Program-made: the position numbers and the translations under genes
The notes under the pieces: generated by a model
Told to the model about the DNA's origin: nothing
Database searches by the model: none
Seen by the model: the letters and a program-made list of their open reading frames with translations, nothing else
In this document: positions 1-10,400 of the stretch, one piece after another
Layout of the letters: the number at the start of each line of letters is the position of its first letter
Numbering within the stretch: position 1 is the first letter of the stretch
NCBI GenBank assembly: GCA_037953745.1
Contig: JBAKBP010004442.1
Coordinates: 62,001 to 126,000, forward strand
DNA from: Lithodes maja
Lineage: Eukaryota > Arthropoda > Malacostraca > Decapoda > Lithodidae
Length of the DNA: 64,000 nt
Direction: 5' to 3'

Positions 1-219
1 TATGATGCAAAGGATATCACCAGTACCGAATGAGTTAAAACCTCATGATCGTAGCGTTAATTGGATTAAAATATGCATAAGGAGATGCTGCAACACCGGT
101 TTCATTTGGCTGTTTCTGTCTGTGCCGCACTTACACAGAGTAATTCAGCTGCTTCCCACAAACACCTCCTATTCATTTCACTACACTTAGTAACCTACAT
201 CACACATATTCAACAACCT

Positions 220-320
220 AAATTACCTTGATTTGTCTGTCTGTCTATCAACCTTCGGGTGGACACTTGTTGCAGGCGGCTTTGTCTTATGTCTCCTTCA
301 TTCACATAGACAATCAAACA
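220..320 (+). mobile_element. 3'-tail fragment of LINE family X
   Basis: This stretch matches the 3' tail of a LINE family seen several times in the window, here called family X (other copies near 1150-1600, 7060-7930, 8575-8720 and 26640-26850). Shared landmarks are a GTTGCAGGCGGCTTTG-like block, then CTTATGTCTCCTTCATTCACATAGA. Only the tail survives, with no coding sequence. The orientation is read from the copies that keep the ORF2 C-terminus. The match was made by eye. Confidence 0.5.
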
Positions 321-1149
321 AACGTCCACACCATTTAAATATACACCAACCAAGGAGAATATTAAACAAATCAACAATCTTAAGGACCATGACATAGGAC
401 ATACCGGTAGATGTAATGGTTAAGGAATCTTGTATATAATTAATATATTAGAATTCACCTAATGTAAAAATTATGATTATTGGCCTTAATTACTTTTAAG
501 AATTAATGTCCAGTTAGTATATGGGTGGTTTCAATGTAATTGATATTGGGCCAAATAGATCATAAGATAAAACCCTTAATTATTCTTTATAGTAATAATG
601 ATACTTAAATTAGGCTGTCTTCCAGAGAGATTAGATTTTTACTGGACTGGTAGAGGTATTGTTAAACACGCAGCGGAAATGTGTCGGGTTCGATTATCGT
701 CTTGTCTAACAATGAGAGTATCGGTAAAGATTTTGGTTTTCCATGCAACACGTCAATAAACGAAGGGCACTTTTGATACTTATTTATACACGGTAGCATA
801 TATTTGTGAAAAGATATTTGGTTCCTAAACATCATTATATTTGTTGTAGCTACTAGGCTGTATACACCGTACATTTGCTGAATATTATTCTCAATCCAAT
901 ATTTCTCATTTTATGCTGTGAATGCTAAATGTTAAAATTGTTTACATAATACCCTGTTCTTTAATAATAATTACACTTTTAGAGAGTCCACAGCCAAGGA
1001 GTTTGTTGTGGTTTCAACATATACTATATTGCCCAGGTAAGTTAAACTACTTCACAACTTATTATCATAATAATATGATGCAGTGCAGGTATTATTTTGA
1101 GTCAAAGGTCCTTTTTATTACAAATTATGAACGTGCACCTCAATATAAC
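321..1149. other. No recognisable feature
   Basis: This is AT-rich sequence. Both strands give only short open frames without recognisable protein character, and I see no RNA gene, inverted repeat or tandem repeat. Confidence 0.5.
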
Positions 1150-1600
1150 ACATATTTTGTTCTCTATGTGAGTGAGGGAGACAAAAGGCAGAACTGCCTG
1201 TGACAAATGCCTCCCCCAAAGTTGAAAGACTGACAGGGCCAATATCAAGGGATTTTCGAGCCAAAATAACTGGACACACGGAGTTTGAAGCAATTTAAGT
1301 CATAGGAAGAGGGAAAGACTAATTCTGGGAGAGAATTCCAGAGCTCAGCTGTTGAATAGAAGAAAGGTTGAGAATAACGTTTCACTCTTGGGTTTGGAGA
1401 GTTGCACAGAGGTAGGGGTGGGATTTGTGTTTCAAGACGGGTGATACGTGCTCTACAAGGAGGGGGTGATATACACTGAGAGAGCTCAGAGGAACACTGA
1501 TTATTGTAATAGCGGTAGAATAGTGAGAAAGATGCATCATTGCAACAAAGAGAGAGAGAGATTGCAGATAATTGGTGAGTGGACATAAAGTTAATGAGAC
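1150..1600 (-). mobile_element. LINE family X 3' end with ORF2 C-terminus
   Basis: On the minus strand, 1586 to 1245 encodes the C-terminal tail typical of many arthropod non-LTR ORF2 proteins. A Phe-Tyr-Arg-Tyr-Tyr-Asn segment is followed by Arg/Pro-rich sequence, then FFYSTAELWNSLP and a FPSSYDLNCFKLRVSS block. The 3' UTR follows on the same strand, with a GGGGGAGGCATTTGTCACAG block and an end near CTCACATAGAGAAC. The reverse-transcriptase core is absent, so this is a 5'-truncated dead copy. The single UTR block here is the ancestral form of the 29-bp unit amplified at 7087-7635. Confidence 0.7.
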
Positions 1601-3340
1601 GGAAGGAAGGCTTTCCTTTATACTTTGTCTATAAGTGCTGTGTGAGAGGATCCTCCCCACACGTGTGAACAATACCCAATACATGGACGCACAGTGCCCC
1701 TGTATAGAACAAGAAGCTGCGCAGCGGTAAGGAATCCCTGGAGGCAAAGGTTAACCGATCAAACCCAGCAATGTTTTGCGTGAATGGGACTGGAGGTGCA
1801 GTTGAGAAGGTTGTTAATGAATAATAGGAAGATCTGGGATAGGACAAAAATTAGGAGGAACACCGGAGTTGATAGGTAAATAATGTTGCAAGGAAAACGA
1901 AAGAATATACTCTTCCTTTCGGACAAAGAAATATTCAAACTCGAAGTATTTTAGCTTCGTGTTCAACACTTCATACCTTACCATACATTTACAGTCATAC
2001 TGGGCAGTGACGAAATTTCTTCCCTTGCTTGTGTTTACTCTATGATATAGCGTTATTTATGTTTCATATGATATTTTATAACTCTTAAGATATCACTTAT
2101 CCCATTATTCATAAAATTACTATAACTTCTCTGATATATTTGTTCGTTATCTCGCTTGTATTTATTTGTTTATATATATGTTGTTAATGTGTTTCATGTA
2201 ATATTCTATGGGTCTTAAGATTTGGATAGCACTTTAGATTATTTAGTAAGCAATTCAATTCCTAAAACGTATCCAGTATAATGGAACAATACATATATTA
2301 ATAAACAAAATTGTCAGCTCTGCTGCTCTACTGGGCTAATGAGCTAGGGTATTGATAAGATGGTGAATCATGAGCGTCGATACAAACACCAGTCAGGAGC
2401 CAGATCTACAGTTCTAGTGGTTGGAGTATTGCTATATATATACGATTTTATTCAGTTAAGAAAGGAAGTGTAACAATTGAAAGGCTGCATGCTATCTCAA
2501 TTAACTCTTCTAAATACCACAGACCCTTCCTTGGCTGCATGAAATTGTCTAGATATAGCTAAACTAAAACTAAACCCAACCCTGGTACAGAAGGGGTTAA
2601 TCTTGGGGGGAGCAGCACTCGTTAAGGCAGATGAAAAGCGCCAAATCTCCTCCAGTAAGAAAATAACATGCAAGTATGTGTAATGTGAGACACATTTAAT
2701 GTCTGTGGCCGTGTGTTTGAGTCAATTAGTTACGAAACAAACAACGTGAATAGTTAAGTGTGGGTATAACGAAGTTAAGAGGTAGGTGGGTTGACAGGTT
2801 AATATTGAGAATACAGACGTAACCATATATTTATAACTTTTAATATTCAATGAATTGAATCAAGGAACCTATATTATGTTTGTCAATTATATATTTTACT
2901 ACTATATAAACTTTAACAGTGAAATCCACGCATACTCAAGACATTGGGATATATTGGCTTAGTTAATTATAGCTGAATTACGAATTGAAAATGCAACAGT
3001 AAATTTGTCTCAAATGTATCTGACATATATGGTACCGTACCGTAATTTACTTCCACCTTCGAATGGATCCTAAATCTTTATATTATGCTATGTTTGTTAT
3101 ATAATGGCTAATATGAACATGAACTACATGCTAATGTAACGATATGGTATTTCATTATAGGAAGAAGCTTTGAAAACATGCATAATATGCAATGGTTCGA
3201 TGAGAGAGGAAAAATAGAGAGACAGAAGAAGGGAGAGAGAAGTTATTGCTGGAAAACAAACCAGGGGGAGGAGCTTATAGACGTGAAGCAAGAGGGAAGG
3301 AGGGGATTGTTTGAGAGGGTGTGAAAGGGTGGGGATAGCG
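1601..3340. other. No recognisable gene
   Basis: AT-rich sequence without a credible coding region. A weak copy of dispersed family DR-B may lie near 2560-2600. The stretch 3180-3340 is purine-rich on the plus strand, and its reverse-strand open frame is low-complexity Pro/Ser/Leu. Confidence 0.45.
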
Positions 3341-3341
3341 A

Positions 3342-3359
3342 GGGGGGGGGGGGGGGGGG
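3342..3359 (+). repeat. Poly-G run of 18
   Basis: An uninterrupted run of 18 G follows a purine-rich tract. It is likely length-polymorphic and a site of sequencing error. It could form a G-quadruplex. Confidence 0.9.
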
Positions 3360-3689
3360 CAGAAATGTATACCAACACATTTCGCGATTCTCTAGCAGGC
3401 AGGTGTATCAGGACTTGCTAAATTAATTAATGGAGATAGTTTATAATATATTAACAGGTAGACATCCTTCCTAAGCTGAATAAAACCGTCTAATAGTTGC
3501 CAGAGTATAATGAAAAACACGTCACCGATATTGAAGGGGTTAAAATTTGAAGGGGACAAATGAGCTTACTATTTATTTAAGGGGGTAGGGCTTATTTGTT
3601 GGTCTATTATTTATTTACTTGTATATTTGTTTTAGTTTCCTCGCTAGGCCTCCATCAAACTTGAAAAACACCCCCAAGATCCCCCCTGT

Positions 3690-3870
3690 CAAGATAAATT
3701 TGTACATTTTTCGGTAGAAACATTTCCCTGCCGAAGGTCAAGGTCCTCATGAAATTACAGGCTCACTATCGCTCGCCAGGAAAAAATCGCCTAAATGGCA
3801 CGAAAGGTCCTAATAATATTGGCAAAGACATGTGGTGAAAGGTCTTAAAATCGCCAAACTAATGGACCTA
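3690..3870 (-). repeat. Dispersed repeat DR-A, minus-strand copy
   Basis: Reverse-orientation copy of a repeat found many times here. Landmarks are AAATTTGTACATTTTTCGG, GGCTCACTATCGCTCGCCAGG, and an AAATGGCACGAAAGGTC block followed by CGCCAAACTAATGG. Compare 4960-5220 (same strand) and 13600-13850, 13960-14215 and 22440-22590 (plus strand). It has no coding potential and looks like a non-autonomous element. Confidence 0.65.
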
Positions 3871-3875
3871 ACGTC

Positions 3876-4838
3876 TTCTATCTATCTATCTATATGCTCA
3901 GGCCCAATCCCCATTTTGGGGGTAGCCGACTCAAGACAGAGCAAGAACAGGGAAAACACAAAAAACAACATAAAACAACAAATAAACACAGATAAAAAAC
4001 ACAAACTCACACACATCCAGGTCACCCAGGAGAAGACCCAGAGACCAGGGTCACCAAGGTCACTCCAGCACTCCCCCGGCCCCCGACCACCCGGAGAGGT
4101 TCCGATCTCGGCAGGCAGACATGCAGCGGAGCCAAAGCCACAAGCCCTCCCACCACACTTCCAGGCGCACCCTTCATATTAATCGTCTCCCCGGGCCAGG
4201 CGCCTGATGGACTATTCTATAGTCCAACTTGCGCCCGACCCCTTACTCCAAATGACCACGTGTTCACTCAACTATTCACAAGCATTCTCCATTCACTCCT
4301 GTCCACCACCACTTCCCCTGCCTGATCTATAGTCATTCCTCTATCATCCAAAGCCTTTCTTACACAGTCTCTCCATCTCAATGGGGGTCTTCCTGCCCTT
4401 CTATCTCCCCTTGTACCTGACTCACATATTCTCTTTGTAAGCCTTTCATCTCCCATTCGTTCAACATGACCATACCAGCTCAGCACCCTTCTGTCCACTC
4501 TGGCTGACAAATGTTCCTGCTGCCCCACTCTCCTACGTATCTCTTCATTCCTCAATCTGTCTCTACGAGTAACTCCACACATACTCCTCAAGCAGCTCAT
4601 CTCCATCACATCCAGCCCTCTTTTCTCCTTTTTCTTCAGAGCCCATGTCTCAGCCCCATACATCACTGTTGGCACAACAATTCCTTGATACAGTGCACTT
4701 TTTACTTTCACTCCGAGATTTCTCGTCTTCCACATACTTCCCATTGCTCCGAAAACCTTCCTTCCTTCACACACTCTCTGTTTTACCTCCACTTCCATAC
4801 CTCCACTCCTGCTTATCGTTCCTCCTAGATAACGTCTT
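3876..4838 (-). mobile_element. LINE 3' portion: ORF2 C-terminus, UTR and tetranucleotide tail
   Basis: The minus strand from about 4838 to 4268 encodes the C-terminal region of a non-LTR ORF2. The order is a YLGGTIS motif, a VMYGAETWALKKKEKRGLD block, CLRSMCGVTRRDRLRNEEIR, then a WYGHVERM block and a GRPPLRWRDCV block. Arthropod RTE-like and related LINEs end this way. The non-coding stretch to about 3876 ends in (TATC)n, read as an AGAT tail on the element strand, and is probably the 3' UTR. The RT catalytic core is missing. The 5' truncation point abuts a DR-A fragment (4836-4900). No intact gene is present. Confidence 0.75.
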
Positions 4839-4959
4839 AAAATCTGAAAACAAATGGGGCTAAACATGAGGGAGAAGGGAGTCCAGATAAACCAACCCAC
4901 CCACCTTAACCCTTTCATGATACGCGGACGCCATTCTTCCTTGAATGTTGGCTAGTAGT

Positions 4960-5220
4960 AGACAATTTTAGTCAGATAAATGTGTACAATTTAACGTAGA
5001 AAATTTTTCCGGCTGAAGGCCGGTTCCTCTTAATTTATAGGCTCGCTATCGCTCGCCAGGAAAAAATAGACATCTAAATGGCACAAAAGGTATTAAAATT
5101 GACAGAAATGGGGCGAAAGTTCTTTAAATAGCCAAACTAATGGGGCAAACGTCCAAAAATCTCAAAAGCATTGGGGCTAAACATGAGGGGGAAAGGGGTT
5201 CAGAAACAAATTCCTCAAGT
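4960..5220 (-). repeat. Dispersed repeat DR-A, longer copy
   Basis: Minus-orientation copy containing a CCGGC-TGAAG-GCCGG hairpin (about 5010-5025), the GGCTCGCTATCGCTCGCCAGG block, AAATGGCACAAAAGG, GCCAAACTAATGGGGC, and an ATTGGGGCTAAACATGAGGG end. It is one of the fullest copies, and its internal hairpin is conserved in position with the copies at 13.6 and 14.1 kb. Confidence 0.65.
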
Positions 5221-5264
5221 GATAATCTCCCCTTTGCGAAGAATGGTGAGTGATTTACTTCTTA

Positions 5265-5365
5265 ACTCCATCCTCCCACCTCTCTCTCAGTCTACCTTTC
5301 TCTCTTTGTCCTTCCACCTGACCTGACTCTTGTACACTCTTAATTAGTCATTCTCTCGCTACCTA
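5265..5365 (-). mobile_element. Fragment of LINE family R near ORF2 end
   Basis: This short stretch is close to 32405-32500, where the same minus-strand LINE encodes the Arg/Gly-rich end of ORF2. The shared plus-strand core is TAGTCATTCTCTCGCT, preceded by a CTGTCCCTCCACCT-like tract. It is too short to judge coding state. Confidence 0.5.
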
Positions 5366-5482
5366 AATACATAGAGCCAAATACAACATAATTTCTATCC
5401 ATCAGAAACATACATAATAAATTTTTTTTGTTTGCTATCCATCTTCACGGCTCCAACTTCCTTATGAAATTCGCAAGGGGTA

Positions 5483-5578
5483 AATACATGAACGCGGTTC
5501 TGGATGGGAGGAGGGGCGTCGACTGACTGGAGACAGAGGTGCATGGGGGCGTTTCGTTCGTGTCCACCTCTAGATAGA
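5483..5578 (+). mobile_element. 3' tail of LINE family R with TAGA repeat
   Basis: The stretch includes AGGAGGGGCGTCGACTGACT, GGTGCATGGGGGCG and a terminal TAGATAGATAG. It corresponds to the 3' end of the LINE at 32262-34470 read in its sense orientation. A similar isolated tail lies at 9960-10125. The short tetranucleotide tail is a typical terminus for this type of LINE. Confidence 0.6.
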
Positions 5579-5599
5579 TAGTTCTCGATATGTCATTTG

Positions 5600-6220
5600 T
5601 AGCAATATATTGATTGATAACTTACAAAAACGCTTGATTTACAGGATAATTTCACTCGCGCTCCAAAAATCCCGTCTTTCCGGCATCACACTTTTATGGA
5701 CACCGATCTTTCTCGGGCATTCGGCAGTGTTCTAACTATATAAAACAGCACACACAACAATACTGCAAACAAAATATAAAACTGAAGGACTCTGCTACAT
5801 TATACTGTATATACTTAATAACACATATACATAACTAAGGACGCAATTAATGTATAATAAGTAATACAATGATTCAGTTGAAATTAATGACGAAAATAAG
5901 GACATTATTTGCTCACTTTCTTGGTATCAAATTTGGTTTGGTTGGTTCTGGAAACCACAGTAGGAGAGAGCGGCTATCGTTTTCACTGGGTGCCTCTTTT
6001 TGACGATTTATAATAATAACGGGGTGAGCTTATATATATTTGATAATAATTCATTCAGGTTCAGTAGCAGTTTATCGAGAGGCCTTCCCTAGGCCCCATT
6101 AATTACTATTTCCTTTTACCTATGCATAGCCTATGATAGCGCAGTTGGAAAGTGTGTACATGCTTAGATTAATATGCAGGATTCGAAACTGCATAATAAA
6201 TTGTAGGCTTTCTTTAACTG
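5600..6220. other. No recognisable feature
   Basis: AT-rich sequence. A DR-B-like scrap may occur at 5690-5720, but it is too weak to claim. No coding signal seen. Confidence 0.4.
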
Positions 6221-6345
6221 TCTTCGTGGTGCAATGCATAAGTGTGTTGATTTTCGGTGTGAGCATCCTAGGTTCGAATCCTCGGACTGCCACATGTGTT
6301 TGTTAAATTCATTAATCGAGTTTAGGAGTAAAGTTGGTTGGTGGA
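6221..6345 (+). mobile_element. tRNA-derived SINE, family S1
   Basis: A tRNA-like head (TTCGTGGTGCAATGCATAAG) is followed by a perfect pol III B box GGTTCGAATCC at 6271-6281. A shared body follows, containing GCCACATGTG and TAAATTCATTAATCGA. The same head and body occur in reverse orientation at 27835-27940 and 31049-31173, which identifies a dispersed SINE and not a tRNA gene. The acceptor stem does not close well. Confidence 0.7.
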
Positions 6346-6559
6346 GAGAACATAATAATGTACAGTCGGCCAAATATGTGATGTCGCGGCACCATATTTC
6401 GATCAATAATTGGTATCAGCACTGTCAAAGCTTCAATTCATCGTATCGAGTGAGATATACAAACATGGTCCTACCTTTACACACCCTATTCAACATCTGA
6501 CAGATTGCCCACAGCGAGCAATACGTTATGACAACGGAGACACGACTGATTTGGTACAG

Positions 6560-6715
6560 ACACTATTTTTAAAACATTTTTCCCCCCATCTAGGTGTCGA
6601 TTTCTTTCTGGCGTGCGATAGCTCACCAATTACCCCTTCAAGTGAGTAAAGGGGGGTTGTTTTTTCTGCCCCCCCCCCCTTCTCCCTCATGTTTAGCCCC
6701 AGAGAAAGAAAGGAA
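6560..6715 (+). repeat. Partial DR-A and purine/pyrimidine tract
   Basis: It contains CATCTAGGTGTCGATTTCTT, a degenerate GGCGTGCGATAGC block and CTCCCTCATGTTTAGCCCC, in the order seen in DR-A plus-strand copies, followed by a purine-rich tract to 6770. Open frames across it are shadows. Confidence 0.45.
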
Positions 6716-7059
6716 GAAAAAGATAAACATGAAAGAAAGAAAGCAAGAGCGAGAGAGAGATTATTGGAGTATAAAAAACACTGAATCCAGTCCCAATGGG
6801 CGAGCCGAGCCCACACTGGTGGATTTTGTGGTTTCCAAGTGGTATAAAATGTGGCACAGGTACTGGTTGGTCCATTCAAAATATTACATTTGATCAGTGA
6901 CGCCATCCAAGACAACAGGTATATAGAAATTGTATAAATTGTAAACTAAGAGTAACCAGAGCCCTGGTACAAATTATTATTGTGTTGTTGGATACCTGGC
7001 AATAATTTGAGATGTAGATAATCTTAGTAACACTTACAAGATATAATGATTTTGTTTTT

Positions 7060-7930
7060 CCTACGTAAAACGAGACACAAGGGAAAGCTGCCTGTAACAA
7101 ATGTCTCCCCCCAAAGCTGCCTGTAACAAATGTCTCCCCCCAAAGTTGCCTGTAACAAATGTCTCCCCCCAAAGCTGCCTGTAACAAATGTCTCCCCCCA
7201 AAGCTGCCTGTAACAAATGTCTCCCCCCAAAGCTGCCTGTAACAAATGTCTCCCCCCAAAGTTGCCTGTAACAAATGTCTCCCCCCAAAGCTGCCTGTAA
7301 CAAATGTCTCCCCCCAAAGCTGCCTGTAACAAATGTCTCCCCCCAAAGTTGCCTGTAGCAAATGTCTCCCCCCAAAGTTGCCTGTAACAAATGTCTCCCC
7401 CCAAAGCTGCCTGTAACAAATGTCTCCCCCCAAAGCTGCCTGTAACAAATGTCTCCCCCCAAAGCTGCCTGTAACAAATGTCTCCCCCCAAAGTTGCCTG
7501 TAACAAATGTCTCCCCCCAAAGCTGCCTGTAACAAATGTCTCCCCCCAAAGCTGCCTGTAACAAATGTCTCCCCCCAAAGTTGCCTGTAGCAAATGTCTC
7601 CCCCCAAAGTTGCCTGTAACAAATGTCTCCCCAAAAACAGTTGAAAGAGTGACAGAGTCCAAAATCGAGGTATGTACACACAGAGCTTGAAGCAGTTTAA
7701 TTAAGTCATAGGATGATGGATAGACAGATTGATTGGATAGACAGATTGACATCGTTGAGTAGAAGAAACACTGGGGAAAAAAATCCAATCTTGGGTTGAT
7801 AAGATAGATAAGGGCGGGAGTGTGTTGAAAGGCGGGTAACACCCACTCTCTGTAAGGTTGGGGTTATACACTGAGAGAGCTCTGAAGAACATTGATTATT
7901 GTAGAAGAGTGGACAGATGCAACATTGCGG
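7060..7930 (-). mobile_element. LINE family X 3' end carrying an expanded minisatellite
   Basis: The minus strand from 7930 carries the decayed ORF2 C-terminal block (remnants of the FPSSYDL segment), then a 3' UTR in which one block has expanded into the array at 7087-7635. Flanking sequence on both sides (GTTGAAAGAGTGACAGAG, CACACAGAGCTTGAAGCAGT) matches the unexpanded copy at 1150-1600, so the array arose inside the element. Several frame breaks are visible. Confidence 0.65.
7087..7635. repeat. 29-bp tandem array, 19 units, with 8-unit higher-order repeat
   Basis: Nineteen head-to-tail units of 29 bp begin GCTGCCTG or GTTGCCTG and end CTCCCCCCAAA. Because 29 is not a multiple of 3, the minus strand is open in all three frames and each frame cycles through the same 29-residue peptide. 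That explains the long open frames without any gene. Units at 7348 and 7580 share a GTAGC variant and lie 232 bp (8 units) apart. The C/T pattern of the second base also repeats exactly with period 8 from unit 3 onward. Confidence 0.95.
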
Positions 7931-7949
7931 CGTGTAAAGATATAGTCAA

Positions 7950-8420
7950 GACCTTTCGCGCATTTTAGGCCTAGATGTCAAAGTTTTCCTGGCGAGCGAT
8001 ATCAAATTTTCTAAATATTGCTAGAATAAAATATAGCAGACGTCGCCGGTACAGAAGGGGTTTACTTCAGTAACGTTAGGAAGGACATCTACCCAATTAA
8101 TCCTTTTAGTTATCATCCACTTTCCAATGCTTAAGGGGAGGTTTTTAGTTAAACCCTAGACCTCCATCACCCCCTTGATTGTCTAGTAACCAGAGTGATC
8201 CATTATTTCGTTAACTATGCCAGGTCAAGATTTTGGAGCTGAGCGATAATTAATGAAGAAAGGCATTTGATACAACGTAGTTTTTCAAATATATTCGTGC
8301 ATTTCTTTGTATATCGTTCAACGGTTCGAGATTCGGCAATTTTGTTGACCCCCTTGACGTGTTTGATCGTTTATTCTGGCCACCATTAGACGATTTTATA
8401 CAGCTTAGGAAGGATCATCA
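7950..8420 (+). repeat. Partial DR-A and DR-B repeat copies
   Basis: 7950-8010 is a DR-A piece (CTTTCGCGCATTTTAGG, TTTTCCTGGCGAGCGATATC). 8030-8070 and 8375-8420 carry DR-B landmarks (GACGTCGCCGGTACAGAAGG; TTAGACGATTTTATACAGCTTA). No coding sequence. Confidence 0.5.
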
Positions 8421-8555
8421 AAGGGGTAAAGACTATTTCAAGTAATTCTCTGACTTTCACATGCCCTAACAATAGCTGGAAGGAACCAAAATGGCGTCGG
8501 TTAGCCAATTTCCGTTACTGTAGGGTCGTTAGTGGGGTGGCGTCTTTTTACCTTT

Positions 8556-8575
8556 GATTTTTTTTTTTTTTTTTT
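8556..8575 (+). repeat. Poly-T tract
   Basis: A run of about 17 T lies directly beside the family X LINE fragment that follows. On the minus strand this would be a poly-A tail after the element's CTCATATCACATAGG end, so it may be that element's tail. Confidence 0.6.
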
Positions 8576-8720
8576 CCTATGTGATATGAGGGAGGCAAGA
8601 CAGGGACGTTCGAGCCAAAATGCCTGGACACACGGAGTTTGAAGCAATTAGTCATAGGAAGAGGGAAAGACTGATTATGGGAGAGAGTTCCAAAGCTCAG
8701 CTGTTGAGTAGAACAGCATT
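8575..8720 (-). mobile_element. Short LINE family X 3' end
   Basis: The minus strand reads LFYSTAELWNSLP, then a stop, then the FPSSYD block and a short UTR ending in the family's CACATAGG terminus beside a poly-A (plus-strand poly-T). The internal 29-bp block present in other copies is missing here. It is strongly 5'-truncated and inactive. Confidence 0.65.
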
Positions 8721-9052
8721 ACATTACCTATCTCGAGTGTCCGAAAACCAAATTCGTCTGAGGCTAAGTAAGGCTACTACTTTTCGCCAGAAATGCAGTT
8801 TAACCCTTTGAGTACCCACGACGTGCGTAGTAATTTATTCTAGCTACATTTAGGCGATGTTATTTATGCAGCTTCAGGGGAGACAGACCATTTTTCTGGA
8901 CCCCCTTTCTCCCTAATGTTGTTGTGGTGAAATTAATAAAATATAGATTATGGAGGTCAGAAATAAACAAAGATACGCCCATCTCCCTCCCCTAAAGAAA
9001 GACCAATGATATGTGTTTTTTTAAAGTGTACAGTCTGTTTGTATGTATGTTA

Positions 9053-9062
9053 GTGTGTGTGT

Positions 9063-9099
<37 letters not shown>
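9053..9099. repeat. (GT)n microsatellite
   Basis: About 23 GT dinucleotides with a few interruptions. Confidence 0.9.
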
Positions 9100-9955
9100 G
9101 TGTTGTGCTGGGTTATCTCAAGACAAGCATTCTGGTTATTCGGTGATTATTATTTGTTTAGGTCGATTGTGATAGGTCGAAGCCTTTATAATATGCTAGA
9201 GATCCTTCCTTAAACTGAATAAGCCAGAATAAAACCATCCCCTACCTCCCCCTCTTCCCCCCCCCACCCCCACCCATTACGTAATTTGCATCGTACCATA
9301 GACGATTTGCTTTGGCTACTCAAAATGGGTAAATAAATACTACGTCCCTCTTAATAACATAGGTCCTTCTTAAACTGCAATAAATCATCTACTTTTAGCC
9401 AGAATCATAGTTAAATAGGCGTCGTACATGTGGACGTAACGTACACCTTTGTCTTTCAGAAGACCGTCCGTCTTTGACTTTGAAGACTTTGTCGTCTCAT
9501 ATATGTTAGTATTTTATCGCTGGCTCGCCCCTAGCCACTCTCTCTCTATCTGTTTATCTCTCTAATGCTAACTCCCTTATCTAACTCCCTTATACATTAA
9601 CATAACTATGTCTTATTTGGACTTTTTGTAATCTATGAATCATTTCTAATGCGATGGAATTGAAAACAATATTTTTCCTTCCAGCACACAAATAATAACA
9701 TGAAAAAAAAAGTCAATAAAAATGTCTCCTTTGTCTTTTCAGAACCAATTAAGTCCGTCTCATAATAGTTCGTTTATCGCTCACTTCCCCCTCTGCAACT
9801 ATCTATCTATCTCTCGAATGCATCTATCTAACTCCTGTAGACATTAACATAACTGTTTTATATTTCTATTGCGATGGAATTGAAAAATATAATATCCTTC
9901 CAATAACATAGTCTCGTCCATATGCCTATCTAATTTTATCTTAAAGCTCCCTATC
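9100..9955. other. Non-coding, scattered DR-B-like pieces
   Basis: Fragments such as GATCCTTCCTTAAACTGAATA (about 9200) and GGTCCTTCTTAAACTGC (about 9363) resemble DR-B. Two short duplicated segments (TTCAGA...GTCCGTCT, near 9457 and 9738) also occur. No gene seen. Confidence 0.4.
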
Positions 9956-9959
9956 GTTC

Positions 9960-10125
9960 TTGATCCCACTAATATCACTTGGTATGGAATGAGGAAGTAT
10001 ATGAATGAAGGCGGTGCTGGGTTGGGAGGAGGGGCGTCGAATGACTGGGGACAGAGGTGCATGGGGGCGGTTCGTTCGTGTTCACCCCTTCGGGGATTGC
10101 GGCGTCAGGCAATAGATAGACAGTA
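9960..10125 (+). mobile_element. 3' tail of LINE family R
   Basis: Sense-orientation copy of the C-terminal coding tail and 3' end of the LINE at 32262-34470. It includes TGAATGAAGGCGGTGCTGG, AGGAGGGGCGTCGA, CACCCCTTCGGGGATTGC, and a GGCAATAGATAGACAG end. The copy is 5'-truncated, leaving only tail sequence. Confidence 0.65.
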
Positions 10126-10284
10126 CCGGTGACGTCCTTTTCATTATATTCTGGTAAACTATTAGATGATTTTATTCAGCTTGAACCGTTATGTTTACCT
10201 ATTAAACTGCTACAGACTATCTTATATATATAGGTCCTCCTTAAGCGCCTGTGGCAGTTAAATATACTGATATACTGTACATGT

Positions 10285-10400
10285 ACTGTAGCTATTTCTC
10301 TCCCCCACTCCACCCTCCCCACTCCTACCCCACCCCCCACCCCCAAACACACACACACTTTCTCTCCCCCACCCCACCCTCCCCACTCCTCCACCGGGTA
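10285..10400. repeat. C/A-rich low-complexity tract
   Basis: Repeated CCCACTCC/CACCCTCCCC segments, including an approximate duplication of TTTCTCTCCCCCAC about 70 bp apart. Open frames over it are low-complexity artefacts. Confidence 0.7.

Noticed and set aside
4511..4863. Plus-strand His/Ser-rich frames
   Set aside because: Antisense shadows of the LINE ORF2 C-terminus on the minus strand.
7087..7635. Possible CRISPR-like array (29-bp repeats)
   Set aside because: Units are contiguous without spacers, and the DNA is eukaryotic.
6894..7842. Long minus-strand frames (206-272 codons) with a repeated GGRHLLQAALGGDICYRQLW-type peptide
   Set aside because: They are produced by a 29-bp tandem repeat, which opens all three frames with the same cyclic peptide. 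The surrounding sequence is a LINE 3' UTR.
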